Of a stretch of 64,000 bases of DNA, positions 23,290 to 34,640 are shown in pieces. Below the pieces are notes generated by a model. It saw only the letters and a program-made list of their open reading frames with translations, ran no database searches and was not told the origin of the DNA. The stretch covers positions 496,001 through 560,000 of the forward strand of contig MCGT01000009.1 of NCBI GenBank assembly GCA_002104935.1. Direction: 5' to 3'. This DNA is from Hesseltinella vesiculosa (lineage: Eukaryota > Mucoromycota > Mucoromycetes > Mucorales > Cunninghamellaceae). The stretch's first letter is position 1. Each line of letters begins with the position of its first letter. The translations under genes and the position numbers were made by a program.

Positions 23290-24453
23290 TTATTTGTCCC
23301 ATCCTTCTTCGCCAGTGTATTCAAGTTTTTCAACCTGATAAAAGGCTGTCATACCGGCATCAAAATGCAGAACCACGTGGCAATGAAACAGCCATTGACC
23401 TTCATTGTCTGGCATCATGTCTAGCACTTCAAAGCTGGTGGGGGTCAAGTCAATCACGTCGACGCGATGGCCATGATGGAGTAACGTCGAGCCATGCCAA
23501 TGCGCCGTGTGCACATCCTCTTCATCGGCACCAAAGGAAACAACATACCAACGTGTAGGCTTGCCATAATACATGCGCAGATCGGGATTGTTATTGTACA
23601 GGAAGCCGTTGATGTGATACATGCGGTTGGATTCCAAAAAATGTTCGTCTTCGTTCAGTCTCTCTAGCGTGTCCTGAGCCATGCCTTGTTGCTGAGCCGT
23701 GTCGGTCAGCCGCTCAGACAAGTTTTCGTCGGTGGTCATCATCAGGGCAAAAATCTCTTGCACTTGGCCGCCCGCCAGGGATGGGAACATGCTGTTTGGT
23801 GAAGTTTTCGTCAGGTACCCTTGCTGATAAATGACAATGGGGCCAATCAAGCCGGCATGCAGATCGGCCACTGCATTGGCTTTGGAAAGATACACCCACA
23901 GCAGCGACGACTGGTTCGCAGGGAACTTGGTTGTTGTCGGGATGTCCCACACAAAGTGGTAGCCATGGCCTGGCGCCACCTTTTGTCCAGGCAGCAGCGG
24001 CTGCTTGTCCAGATGTGTATGAGGATGAAGGCTGTATGGCTTTGTTGCTCGATTCATAAAGTCCACCTTGATCCGATCACCCACTATTGCAAGGATCGTC
24101 GAGGTCAGAAAAAAGAAAAAAAAGAAAACCACGTTGCGTGATCATAGTTTTTTACCTTCGGCTCTGATGATCGGGCCCAGAAGGCCAAGATACGGATCGT
24201 GAGGAATGGCATTGGTAAAGGTGCGATCGGTGTACTGGCGATACAATACTTTTCGGTAGACAGTGCCAAGTCTTGTGTCGTTTTTTGCTGTGTATAAATC
24301 AGCCATGTATGTCGCATTCAATGGCTTGTCTCGTAAATTATCCCAATGCTGTGGTACATACTCCCAATCGACCTCTTCGGCTGCAATGTAATACTGCCGC
24401 ACTATCGCTTCCACGTGAGCAATCAGCAATAAACATGGCAGTAAAAAAATCAT
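23290..24453 (-). CDS. Ceruloplasmin/hephaestin-like multicopper oxidase, short form
   Basis: Two exons (24156-24453 and 23290-24083) encode 363 residues, about two cupredoxin domains. Human ceruloplasmin has six. MIFLLPCLLLIAHVEA is a signal peptide. Domain 1 has GLLGPIIRAEVGD and the first copper HxH within SLHPHTHLDK. Where ceruloplasmin has its second HxH (IYHSHI), this protein reads VYLSKANAV before GLIGPIVIY, so two trinuclear-cluster histidines appear absent. Domain 2 keeps HTAHWHG and the type 1/type 3 motif WLFHCHVVLHFDAGM. The single intron (24084-24155) is GT-AG. Iron or copper oxidation at the cell surface is the family role, but activity is uncertain here. Confidence 0.82.
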
Positions 24454-24511
24454 GAGACAAGGAAGCAAAAAAAAAAAAAAAAAAAAAAAAAGTAGGCTGA
24501 TCATTTCTTTT

Positions 24512-24697
24512 TCACAATCTCCGCTCCCTCGACTGCTGGTAAGCATCGAGGTGGGCAGCTGTCCAATGTGCAGGCAAAGACGTCGGTGCTAGAGCCGCCT
24601 TTCCTGAGAGATCAAACACTCTTTGATCTGGTGTGCCTCGAAAAATGACCATTTCCCACGTGGACTTCTCTTTCAACCCATATTGAATGGAACCCAT
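24512..24697 (-). CDS. Small ORF, 61 residues, unknown
   Basis: Intact ATG-to-TGA frame of 61 codons beginning MGSIQYGLKEKSTWEMVIFR and ending QQSRERRL. It has no transmembrane segment or signal peptide and I do not recognise the family. It lies 69 bp downstream of the Vps20 stop codon and 58 bp upstream of the oxidase start, all on the same strand, so it has little room for its own promoter. Composition looks protein-like rather than random. It may be a real small protein, a separately spliced exon of a neighbour, or chance. Confidence 0.35.
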   Translation of the reverse strand: MGSIQYGLKEKSTWEMVIFRGTPDQRVFDLSGKAALAPTSLPAHWTAAHLDAYQQSRERRL

Positions 24698-24766
24698 TTC
24701 ATCCCAGTTTTGTCAGCTTTTTGTTTTGTGAATATTTATTTAAAGTGGTATTTCGGTGAACTGACC

Positions 24767-25698
24767 TTATGCTAGCATTGCGGGCAGCTCTTCTCGCTGC
24801 TTTTGGGCTTTTTGTTGCTGGGGCTGGGGCTGGGGTTCTACAGACAAGTGAGATGAGCGGTTGTTTTCCATGTAGGACGTTGCATACCTTTGGGGACATG
24901 CGTGGGCACTTGAGGCATGTCCGTCATTGTCACCGGGATTTGATCTGCAGGAACTTGAGGCATTTCGGCGTCCAGCTGCTTGTAAAAAATAAGGTGAGCA
25001 TGACAAACGAACAAACAGACGCACTTGCCTCTTGCACTTGTAATTGCTCCAATTCCTTGAGAATTTCCTCTTCATCTTCAGCTGACAGTTGCCCACTGAT
25101 GGCCTGGTCGATTTCCTATACAGGACGAAAGAAAAAAGTGAGCGGGTGAGGGGGCCAAAGGCGTTGGCTTACCTCTTGATAAGCAATGGCCTCGGCAGTA
25201 TCGTCCATTAATTTTTCGACATCCTCCAGCGACATTTCCTTGTGAATGTCTTGCAAAACGGTATTGCCCTTTTTCAATCCTTCCATCACTTGCTTCTCTA
25301 CCAATGCGTATTCAATCGATTGTGTCTAGAAGGAGGGGGAAAAAATAAAAGATGTCAGTCAATGCATTCTCTCTTGGCTACGTTTACCAAGTCCTCCAGG
25401 TTCATCAATTCCTGTTCAGTCTTCTCCAGAAGCTGTTCTTGATAGCGCTTCTTCTTGAGAGCCAGCAATGCTTGTTTCTTATGTCCTTGTTCTACGGCTT
25501 TTTTTGCCAACTTCACCTCGGCTTCAATCACCACATTGATCTTTTTAGAAAGACTTGTCAGCATACTTTTTTTATGGCGTGTGCGTTTTTTTTTTTTACC
25601 TTTTTCTGGTATCGCTTCAACTTGTCACGTTGAATCTTCAAGTCCAGGATAGCCTGGTCCTGTGACGTTATTTTGTTTTTTGAATGAGCACCTCCCAT
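24767..25698 (-). CDS. VPS20: ESCRT-III subunit Vps20/CHMP6
   Basis: Snf7-family protein that links ESCRT-II to Snf7 polymerisation on endosomes during multivesicular body formation. About six exons. The protein starts MGGAHSKNKITSQDQAILDL, with a glycine at position 2 for N-myristoylation, as in Vps20. A basic helix (LKIQRDKLKRYQKK) leads into the long coiled coil (KKAVEQGHKKQALLALKKKRYQEQLLEK). An acidic C-terminal part follows (EIDQAISGQLSAEDEEEILKELEQL) with a glutamine/proline tail. The acidic autoinhibitory end and the Vps4-binding region are expected there. The start was chosen by the myristoylation motif. Confidence 0.87.
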
Positions 25699-25917
25699 GG
25701 GTAACCAGATGTGAAGAAGAAGAAGAAAAAGAAACGAAAGTCTGAGCCTGTCGCTCTTTCCATTTTTGAACGACTCCGCGCTGCGAGATCAACATACATC
25801 AATGACATTTTTATTAATTAACTGTACGATAGAAATAAGGATTTAAAAAAAACTACATGGAAGGGGGAAAACGAGGTGATCTGCCAGAGATTCAAGGAAA
25901 AAGAGGGGAAGCAAAAT

Positions 25918-27421
25918 TTAATTCAAAATGTTGTTTACACGCATCAGAGAAGGGTTCAATAAAGGGTCCATCTCCAACTTGTTCTGATTGACGGCTTGGC
26001 GCTGAAAGGTCAAGGACTGAAAGGTTGGGGTGCTCATGTCGGTTTGGGGCGAGCCAGGAGAGGTCGAACCTCGCACAGAGCTGGTTTTGGAACTGGCCAT
26101 GCTTGAATCTTGCAAGGTAGCATCAAAGCTGCGCTTGATGCGGGCAGCATAATAACCCTGGTGCAAGTTTGCATTGGCATCTTGAGACCCAAGGCGGGTA
26201 TGTGATTGGCTGTCACCTGTATCCAACATGTCGGTTGCGTAGTGCTGCGTACCGAGGTCGGGATGCTCTTGCATCGAAGGCTGGGCGGCTGTGGTGGTGG
26301 GCGCCGACGAATAAAACGGCACAAGGCTATTGAAGTCGATTTCCTCCACCGTCTGCTGGGGTTGCGACTGCGGAGTTTGCATCGACATCACCCGCTGCTG
26401 CTGTGGCTGGGAGCCCAGCTGCAAGCCAGAGCTGTTGGCGGACGACGACGACGTGGACGATGCAGACACACTGGACATCTGGCTCAATGTAGAGGATGTG
26501 CTGGCCGATGACACCATAACATGGCGCAACTGCTGCTGTTGCTCCTGCTCTTGGTGCCAATATTCAATGCTGCCCAAAAACCCGCTGTCAAGAATTTGAC
26601 GCCCGAAGTTTGTATTGTTCAATTGCTCGACGTCCACCGTCCAGTAACCTCCTTTTGTTCCTTTTTTGCCATTGTCTTGTGTGCGCGGAATTTTTCGAAA
26701 ACATCTATTCAAGGACAAGTTGTGCCGGATGGTGTTCTAAAGAATGGCCAGAAAAAAAATGGTCGGTGAAAAAACTGCGATTTCGAGAGAAAAAGAGAGA
26801 GACAAAACTCACCTGCCAGCCTGTCTCATTCGCTTCATATAAATGAGGGTATCGCGTTTGCACCCATTCATAAATTTCTCGCAGCGTCATCTTTTGTTCT
26901 TGGGATGTAAGGATGGCCTGAGCAATGAGCGAGGCATAGGAATGGGGAGGACGTCTACGCTTGCGGATAGGCCGGCTCTTCATGGGATCGGCCATGGGCG
27001 AGGTATGGGTCACGGGCAAGGCCGAGGTCGGTGGAGTGGCCATCTGCTGATGAGGAGTATAATACAGCTGGTTTTGATGGCCCGGGTTCATGGCATTCGG
27101 GGCGACGCCTGGCGGATTATAAAACATCGATCCTGTATGGTAATTGGTCGAGAATGGATGGCTCGCAGGCATGCTCGTCGGCGCATGTTGTTGGTGCTGA
27201 TCATTACTGCCATACATGTGTGGCCGCACTCGGAACCCATCAAACGACTGGAAATCACCCCCATAAAGCCCCGATTGCATCGTGTCTTTTTTCCATGTAG
27301 GCGGCAACAAACGCATCACATCCTTGTCCATGATCACCTGATCGGCTTGGCTGGTTTGATCAAGCATACCGTCATTCACAGGCTGACCATAACGCATTCC
27401 GGCAAGAGATGGGTGAGACAT
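25918..27421 (-). CDS. Forkhead (FOX) transcription factor
   Basis: Nuclear DNA-binding regulator of 475 residues from two exons, 26813-27421 and 25918-26736. The forkhead domain starts around residue 155: [20 protein letters not shown], then [18 protein letters not shown], then, across the intron, the recognition helix [15 protein letters not shown] and GGYWTVD. The intron lies between the second helix and the recognition helix. The basic run [12 protein letters not shown] just before the domain is a likely nuclear localisation signal. Both flanks are low-complexity: histidine/methionine/proline-rich before, glutamine- and serine-rich after. Target genes cannot be read from sequence. Confidence 0.93.
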
Positions 27422-29056
27422 CAAAAATTACTTGGAGATTTATTTGAAATCGAGAAAAAAAAAAGGTTTGGAAAAAAAAAAAAAAGGACAAGGATGCTCT
27501 TGCTTTTTTTTTTTTTTGCCTCGCGCACTCGTTTTTTTTTTTTATCAAATTTATACCGGGTGTAGCTGAGTGTGGCAAAATAAACCAGCCATGTTAGACG
27601 TCTTTTTTTGAACGGAAATTATAAAAAGTTTATATATCCCACCACTCATCAATGCCCATAAAAAGGAAATTAATGCCATCACTGCTCAATCCCTCTCCCC
27701 GAGGCTGCCTTTATCCTCTCTCTTGATTTATCTTTTTGTTTCCATGCTTGAAATGATCTTGCCTACTGCTTTTTTTTTAAAAAAAAAAACAAAAAGAGCC
27801 AGCATGATAGCTGATGATGGAGAAAGAGATCAAGCTTAAGCACCATCGACAATTTCATGCGACCTTTTTTCATGTTCTCGGGGAGTTAATGCCATTTCCA
27901 TAAAATGGAAGAAAAATAAAGCCAGCATAATCCATTGCACTTTTCTTGGACGATCACCGACCTCTTCACTGGCGGGAATTACACCCTTTTCACAAAAAAA
28001 GGGAACTTCCCGAGCGTGCCTTATTTTTTTTCCTCCCTCTTCCGCTTTGCAGCTCCGACAGTCATGTCCAGGCCGCTATCACCCTTCGGAGCTTGATATC
28101 GAGGAACCTCGCTGTTTCATTTGCCCGGTCTTTTTTTTTTTTTTTTTTTCGTTAAAGCACCCTATTTATTCATCCTCCATCTTTTTTATTCAGAAGACTA
28201 GTATGAGAAACAATTTAATTTGCCCTCCTGATGGCATAAGAGCAGGTTGCTGGCGTGAGATTGGTTGACGGATCGATGCCATGCTACCGCAGCCTCGTCA
28301 CCCTTTGCTGGAGCGCATCAGCTTCACTGGAAATGATCACGAAAGAAAACTTGACAGTGTCGCTGCACTCTGATGAACTGCTCCACTTGACATACGCAGC
28401 AGCGTAAAAAAAAAAAAAAAGAACAAGCATTGGGGGGGGGATATTCGTCGGGATATTTTTTTTCGAGCAGTTGAACTTCTGAACGGATCTAAATCGAGAT
28501 ATGAATTTTGATTTCGAAATTGGTGAAATGGCACCAGTCTTGACTTTCTCGGACTAGGGTGCGGTACAAGGGATCACGCAACCAGGCTGAGCTCAAGCAC
28601 TGCAGTCACCTAGAACCAGCGCTTTGGATTTTGAAGTGGACCGGAACTCTGGGATATATTGGCATGCCTTCAGTAATGACGGGATGGCACCCTTTTTGCT
28701 ATATGTTAAGCCTCGTTTCACAGTGTATGAGGGCTGGTCTGTAGCTTCAACTGTGATGCTAGATAGCCTTGTACTAGCAATATGGTACTGTAAGTTTGGA
28801 GCCGATCGGGGCGTTAGGAAATTTAGGGTGAGACGCTGCAAAGAGCTAGGCCAAGGAAAAAAAAGAACGACCTCCAAAATAAAAAGACACCAAGCGTTGC
28901 CCGAGTCGCATGGCTTTACCTTGATTCCACCTTGCTCTGGTTGACCACCACGCTACGGAAAAGCAAAAAAAAAAAATTTCGCTCTCCTTCAAACCCAGCC
29001 TTAAACAACGTTGAAAAAGAAAAAAGGAAACAACCCCGAATGGGATTGGTTATTAA
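27422..29056. other. Gene-free spacer
   Basis: 1.6 kb upstream of the forkhead gene without a supportable gene. It contains the putative forkhead promoter, long T runs (for example 28130-28149), a G9 run near 28432-28440 and a plus-strand frame from 28624 that looks mildly protein-like but matches nothing I know. Confidence 0.45.
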
Positions 29057-29130
29057 TGAGACTAGCAGGACTCGAACCTGCAATCCCCTGATTCGTAGTC
29101 AGATGCCTTGTCCAATTGGGCCATAGTCCC
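29057..29130 (-). tRNA. tRNA-Arg (anticodon ACG), copy 3
   Basis: Minus-strand copy of the same 74-nt tRNA found at 321-394 and 1859-1932. The 5' flank ATCATCAAA and the 3' flank AACCAATCCC...GGGGTTG before a T-rich tract are also shared, most closely with copy 2. It marks the left side of the repeat-rich accessory segment. Confidence 0.95.
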
Positions 29131-30689
29131 TTTGATGATTGTGAGGGCGAGATGCGGTTGTTGGTTTTCCGGCCTCCCAAACTCGCATGGAAATCGCTCC
29201 TTTCTTGGACGGATGTGTCTGCTACTTGTCCCTCATTATTCCCCTGATTCGCAACTGATTGTTTTACTAGTTACTTCGCCCGCCCTTCCCTCTTTTCCTT
29301 CCGTTTCCCAACTCCGACCAATTCGGCCCGATAGTTTCCCCGAAACTGGCCGAAGTTCCGAAGTTCCCCTTTTTGGAGAGGGATCACCTCCCCTCACCAT
29401 GAACTCCGCCGGATGTCATCGCTCCTCTGTGGTGTCACCAAATCTAATAAAAAAAATGGGAGACGGTTTCACTCCGACACGCGTCCCTTTTTGGGAACCG
29501 TGTGGGGCGAAACCAGCAAACCTAACTTTTTCTTCCCTCCAATTTCTCGGCAGTAAGCCAAATTCGGTAGACCTTCAACTAAAGGACCTGTTGTATCTAC
29601 TTTTTCCCCCCCCCTTTTTTGAACCTCTTTTCTCCAAAACCAAAAACCTACCTCACATGATGTTTAAAGTGGGTAGACGAATTCGTATTTTCCACAGAAT
29701 TTTTTTTTTATTTTTGGCTGTTTAGGCCTGATTAGACATACTAGCTACATCAAAGTAGGTAGTTATGACGAGATATAACAGTAGAATGAGAGGAATGAGG
29801 TCAGAGGTTTAATTACAGCGGTTCGAAAGCAAAAATTTTTATGCCCAATACGGCAATAGGATAAATATTCATCCGTTTACCGAGTCGCCGAGTGGCTGGA
29901 CGTTCAAAGCCCGATAAATGCCTTTTTTTATATTTTTGGGTCGCATTGCATCACGCTAGGTACCGTAAAGAACGACCCCAAAACGTGTAGCTACGCTTAG
30001 ATAGCACAATAGAAGAAGCCAATTGAAGAAGAAAGCGGGTTCAATCACAGCGTATGACTGTTGCGTCTTGAAAAAACAATAGTGAATCTGGCAATCTGGA
30101 AAATAAGTACTCCGCTTGTCATCCCGTCAGGTTTTGTGGCTTTTAAAATCCGACTTTTTTTTTATATTTTTGGCCCACATGTATGCACATTTAATCGTGA
30201 CGGGGTTCGGTGAGTGGTAGCATGAAATACTAGAACGTTGATGAGGGTGTTTGGATGATCAAATGTACCAAAATGGTGAGCAAAAAGATAGGTTTTGGCA
30301 AAAAAAAAAAAAAAGTTATACCAAAAATGGTAGGCAGTCGACTCACTCACTGGCTGTCACCAGCATTGGGTGGCTGAGTTGGAAATATGGTTGGCTGGCA
30401 AACTTTTTTTTTTTTGCTGGGGGGAATTGAAACCAAACGTGACCCCGACCTCCACCAATCAACCTGCTTCTTCAGCGTCAATACCTTTAGCGAGTACCTG
30501 CTCCATAGCATTTTTTTTCGGGAGACGTCAGGGTTCCCCTCTTTGGCACATTATCAGGCTGAATGAAAAAATCGAGTACCATACTTTGAGCAGGGGTGCA
30601 GCGTTACAAAAAATGGCAGAAGAATGCGGCCCAAGGCAACAAAAAAAACATGCTGAAGGCATCATGCGGAGTTGAATTTGGCCACCCTG

Positions 30690-31015
30690 CCAGTTCTCCA
30701 TTTTGAAAAAAAAAAAAGCCAATGCTACACAGGACTTTTGAATGATCGGATCGGTCTAGGATTTTCTGTATGAGCGCAAATGAACGAATGATGTTGGTGC
30801 TGAAAAAACCACATTGATTGACGAAGGTCACCCAGCCAATTTTTGGCAGGTGTCCTTTTGACGCCTCCGATTCCCCAGCTAAAAAAAATCAGAAATCGGC
30901 CGTTTTCGCCAGGGGACTGACTGCCAGGCGATCTGGTCAAAAATTACAGTGCAAATTTGCTTCATACAAATCCATACCAAACTTGTCATACCAGTGCAAA
31001 ATCATGAGAAATAGG
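30690..31015 (+). repeat. Dispersed repeat family, copy 3
   Basis: One of the two best preserved copies. Blocks in order: CATTTTGAAAAAAA, GGACTTTTGAATGAT, TGGTGCTGAAAAAACC, GAAGGTCACCCAGCCAATTT, TCCCCAGCTAAAAAAAATC, GGCCGTTTTCGCCAGGG and CATACCAGTGCAAAATC. Together with copy 4 it defines a consensus of about 320 bp. No terminal inverted repeat is evident. Confidence 0.7.
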
Positions 31016-31504
31016 TATTTAGATGCATGCTACAGTCTATTGTAATGTATATCCTGAGATGATCATTGTCTTCATGCCATAAATCAGGCTCACTTACCAC
31101 GCCAGCTATACTTTATTGATTTTGATTGGTTCGTACTTTCAACAAAAGGCGTAAGTTTTTTTTTTTTTTTTTTTTTTTTTTTGGCGTACTTTTTCTTTTT
31201 CTTTTACTTTGTTTGATCTTGATTCCATCTTTGCCTCAACTGCGGATGACATTGTAAGTTTTACACCTGGTAGCTTCGACCATGATTCTTGGAACGTTTC
31301 TTGGTGCATCAAGCATGGGTTGAAAGTGGCAAGTACAACGATGACACCACAATGCTTTTTTTTTTACAGATGGAGATTCTCTAATTGCAAATGCTTGGCC
31401 ACCATCTCTGGCTGGCATGGCAAGACAATTACCTGGTGGTGTTGACAAGACCAACCATGTATTGCATCAGGTGCATGTAGATACTTAGTTTGCCCACAGC
31501 TGCC

Positions 31505-31815
31505 GAAGACGACGCTGCTTGGAATAACCAGCGTACCGGGTACCCCTGTGCATGACCGTGGATTGGCACAGCTGCTCCTGAAGGTGATGGCATAGAAAAG
31601 AACGCTCTGTCCTTGGCTAAAAGGCACTTGTTGATTTTCTTGATATATCAAGCATGGTTTTTCGCTCGGTTTTCTCTTTTTTTTTTTTCTACTACAGCTA
31701 CGTTATGACGACGTCGCTGGGAAGAACCAGTGTGATTACTGCTCCTGCACGCGATTGTGTATACGAAGCAGCTCCTGAAGGTGATGGCAATGCAAAGGAC
31801 AATTTACCCTTGGTA
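31505..31815 (+). repeat. Diverged direct duplication, unit about 195 bp
   Basis: ACGACGCTGCTTGGAATAAC near 31510 matches ACGACGTCGCTGGGAAGAAC near 31706. GCTCCTGAAGGTGATGGCA occurs in both units about 199 bp apart, near 31571 and 31770. The right unit is open as TTSLGRTSVITAPARD...AAPEGDGNAKDN; the left unit has shifted frames. This looks like an old tandem duplication inside a decayed gene. Confidence 0.5.
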
Positions 31816-32588
31816 AATTATGCTCTTAAACTTGGTAAGATGTTGGTTCATGATAGAGATTGTCGTTCATAGGTTTTATTTTCAAATGAGAAAGCTGCAC
31901 GAGCTTCTCCCCTGGATCAATGCACTGTGTCCTGGCATCATCACAAGAGTCTACCCTACTACTACATTACGTTTCACTAAGATGATACTGAAAAGCGTAG
32001 ATGTCCAGTATAGCCCGCATATTAATAAATAAAAGAACACCGATCGGCCAAGCCTGAAAAAAATACTCGTTTCGGTCACTGCGTAAAAAAAAAAAAATAG
32101 GTAGTATGACCACAGCATACACCTACATTTTATATGCTGCATATGTTGCACTGGTGATGATAGGCACCTGGGATACATGATTAGTCGTTGGGTAATGTGG
32201 ATTCAAAGCATAGCATGCACAGGATGTTGATAAGGCTGCGATTGTGGGGCAGGCATGCAGCGTGTGAACTGGGTTTGAATCCGTGGGGGTTGCAGGATGG
32301 CCAATGAACAAGGAGTCAACGCTACCAAATAAAGAGACAAGAGGTTTATTTATGCTGAAAGGTTGTGTTTAAAAAAATAAAGCCTTTTATTTTAATGGTA
32401 CAGATCGTTTTCACTGGGAATCCCACCAGGATGGGAAAAAAAAAAGAACCTGATCGTCAGAAGATGACAAGCAAAGGGCCGATTTTTTGTTTGTTTGGGC
32501 TTTCCTAATTGGGTCGCATACCACTTTTTTTTCCTTGAAAAGGACTTTTTTTTTCTTTGTGTAGAGAGGTCTTGTCAAAAGGCGTCTT

Positions 32589-32906
32589 TTATTTGATTCG
32601 TTTTACAGAGAGGATTTTTTGTCGTTCGTGACAATCCGTATCGAAATAATCACCCGAGTCGGGTTTTTGACAGTTGGCGTCAAAGTAGCCTTTCCACTGT
32701 TCTTTTGAATCGTCTGGGCTTACTTGAAACGATAAGGCGCCATAAGTGACTTGGTAACAAGTGTTAAGCTGAGCGCCGTTAATGATGTGGTCTGCCCTTT
32801 TGATTTTTTCGTCTGGTTCCTGGCATGCCATATTTGCCCACGTCGACAATTCCGCTAGTGCAAAGGAAATCAAGGCTGGTAATACAATCACACTGCGGAC
32901 CATCAT
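32589..32906 (-). CDS. Small secreted cysteine-containing protein A
   Basis: Single-exon gene of 105 residues. MMVRSVIVLPALISFALAEL is a signal peptide with cleavage near FALA. The mature part is about 87 residues and has four cysteines shared with the paralogue at 34897-35220, in the contexts MACQEPD, LNTCYQV, DANCQKPDS and TDCHERQ. The end ILSVKRIK is also nearly identical. Four cysteines suggest two disulfides. No known domain is recognised. Such proteins in fungi include effectors, antimicrobial proteins and wall components, but nothing here proves a role. The ATG-ATG pair at 32904-32906 and 32901-32903 makes the exact start ambiguous by one residue. Confidence 0.72.
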   Translation of the reverse strand: MMVRSVIVLPALISFALAELSTWANMACQEPDEKIKRADHIINGAQLNTCYQVTYGALSFQVSPDDSKEQWKGYFDANCQKPDSGDYFDTDCHERQKILSVKRIK

Positions 32907-33515
32907 TCTGGTGTGCTCATAAAGTTGAAGTGAGAAAAAAAAAAAAGAAAGAAAGAGAGTGAAATTCAAAAAAAAAAAAAAAACACCAGACGAGATAAAC
33001 TTGTTGGATCGGCCTGCTGCATCACCCCTACCCCTTGTTCCTACTCCTTTTTTCATATCTACAAGAAGCTGAAGGATGAGACGTCCACCCTGCCCTCTTT
33101 CATCTCAGCAGCAACACCAGCGCCCGTTGAAGTGACCACACCTAACTCCAGCCAAGGCGTTCCTTTATCATAGTAAGACGTGGGGTTACGATTTTTTTGG
33201 GTTAGTCGAGTTGCACATTATCATCGTACAGATTCGCTCATTTGCGATGCAGAACTCGAGTCGTTGATTGAACAGTTGCCATGTATACTAGCTCGCATTG
33301 ATTGCAATTTCCATACACAATTTTTCTTCATGCAAGCTCAAGGGGGGGGGGGGGACTGTGTCGGTCCCATCCTTTTGCACCCTTGATTTCAGAGTTCAAC
33401 ATCTCCGACCAAAGATCTAAATGCAGCAGCAAAAGCACGCCTATCCTTTTTTTTATTGATGGCTCGGTGGGAAGCACAGGGTGGGTATAGGTTGGAGTTG
33501 GGCAAGGAAAAAGAA

Positions 33516-34416
33516 TCAGGATGACTGCCGAGCGGTCTTGTGCCAATAGTAGACCTGGGAATAAGTGACTAAAGCGTCTGGAAATTGGTGACGCACGACA
33601 TCATACGCTTTCTTTGGATTGAGGGCGGGTGAAAGGCCAAGAATGAATTGTCGAATAGCATCGTCTACAGTTACACGTCGGGTAGTATCCGCCGGATGGT
33701 CGGGCTCGTCGTGATGTAGCGTGCAGTGGAGCCAGCGCTGATCGACATCCACAAAGCCAATCAATCGTCCTTTGCAGTCAAACGTCGCCACCCGTTCGTC
33801 TTGTCGACGCCGTTTTTCTAGATGTAAAAAAAAAAAAAAAAAAAGGTGGGCCATTTGCCGCAATTGTTATGTTTCTTCTCTTACCTGGTGTCATTTGCCG
33901 TTGAAAGTCCTTGGAGTTGATGCACGAGGCGTAAAAGGCAATGTTGTTGGATTTGGCGGGATTGTTGAGCTGGGTCAGGTAGAATTCGTAGCCGGTGGTG
34001 TCGTGAAGGTGCTCGATAAAGTGATGGACAATTTGCTCTTGCGGCAGGTTGACAAGGTCGGGTGGGAGATGGAGGTTCATGGGTAAGATCTTGCTACAGC
34101 GAAAGTTTTTGTAAAACTCTGCGAAGCCTTCCCATGGGATCATGGCAGAGCCGGTGGGCGGCACTTTTGGTTTGGTGCCTCGATTGCGACAACGGATGCA
34201 GGTCTTATACCAGGATCGACGGCCTTGGAATTGAGACAAGGGTCGCTTGCATTTGCAATCACTGCATTGGGCTGTGCGTTCGGTGCCAGGATCATCTTGA
34301 GAAGCACGTGGATGAGGACAGGTCAGAGCTATGCCTCTGTTGCTAAGCCGGTTTTGTCTGCGCACAAAGCGTTCAATCGCTGATTGGGTCAGCCGACTTT
34401 CGTTTCGAGTTGCCAT
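33516..34416 (-). CDS. Zinc-binding protein of transposon type
   Basis: Two exons, joined by a GT-AG intron of about 64 nt within 33820-33886 that includes a run of about 19 A, encode about 278 residues. A basic N-terminus leads to a four-cysteine zinc motif: CSDCKCKRPLSQFQGRRSW followed by YKTCIRCRNR. The remainder has no known catalytic motif. The C-terminal PKKAYDVVRHQFPDALVTYS followed by QVYYWHK resembles segments near the start of repetitive transposase-like proteins in mucoromycete genomes. That is a recollection of pattern, not a search result. There is no DDE triad, so it is either a domesticated fragment or an accessory protein. It sits between the two secreted-protein paralogues and ends 225 bp from the inverted-repeat element. 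Confidence 0.6.
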
Positions 34417-34640
34417 TGCGTTGTCTATGTAATGCTGAGTGATTGGATGGAAGAAAAGAAAGGATTATGTGCTATTTTTTTCATCCAAGAAATGAAAAAA
34501 AAAAAAAAAAAACATAGGCGCAACCAACTTTTTACATCATTCATTTCCTCCGCTTTTTCTTATTGGTTGAATCATCCGGCAATGCGGCCGCCGCCGCATT
34601 TCCGAATCTTTTTCTCACCAAGGACTTGGCGCTTTCATCG

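Larger units (their letters stand above)
29131..32588. other. 3.4-kb gene-poor stretch with repeats and degenerate duplication
   Basis: No intact gene. Contents: a dispersed repeat copy at about 30690-31015, a possible partial inverted copy near 30408-30480, a pair of diverged direct repeats at 31505-31630 and 31702-31815, and very long T runs (about 26 near 31157-31182). The sequence around 31209-31260 ends in a splice-donor-like GTAAGT and may be the trace of a decayed gene. Confidence 0.45.

Noticed and set aside
28624..28944. Possible gene in the spacer left of tRNA-Arg copy 3
   Set aside because: About 100 codons with mildly protein-like sequence, but no motif, no splice continuation and a poly-A-rich end.
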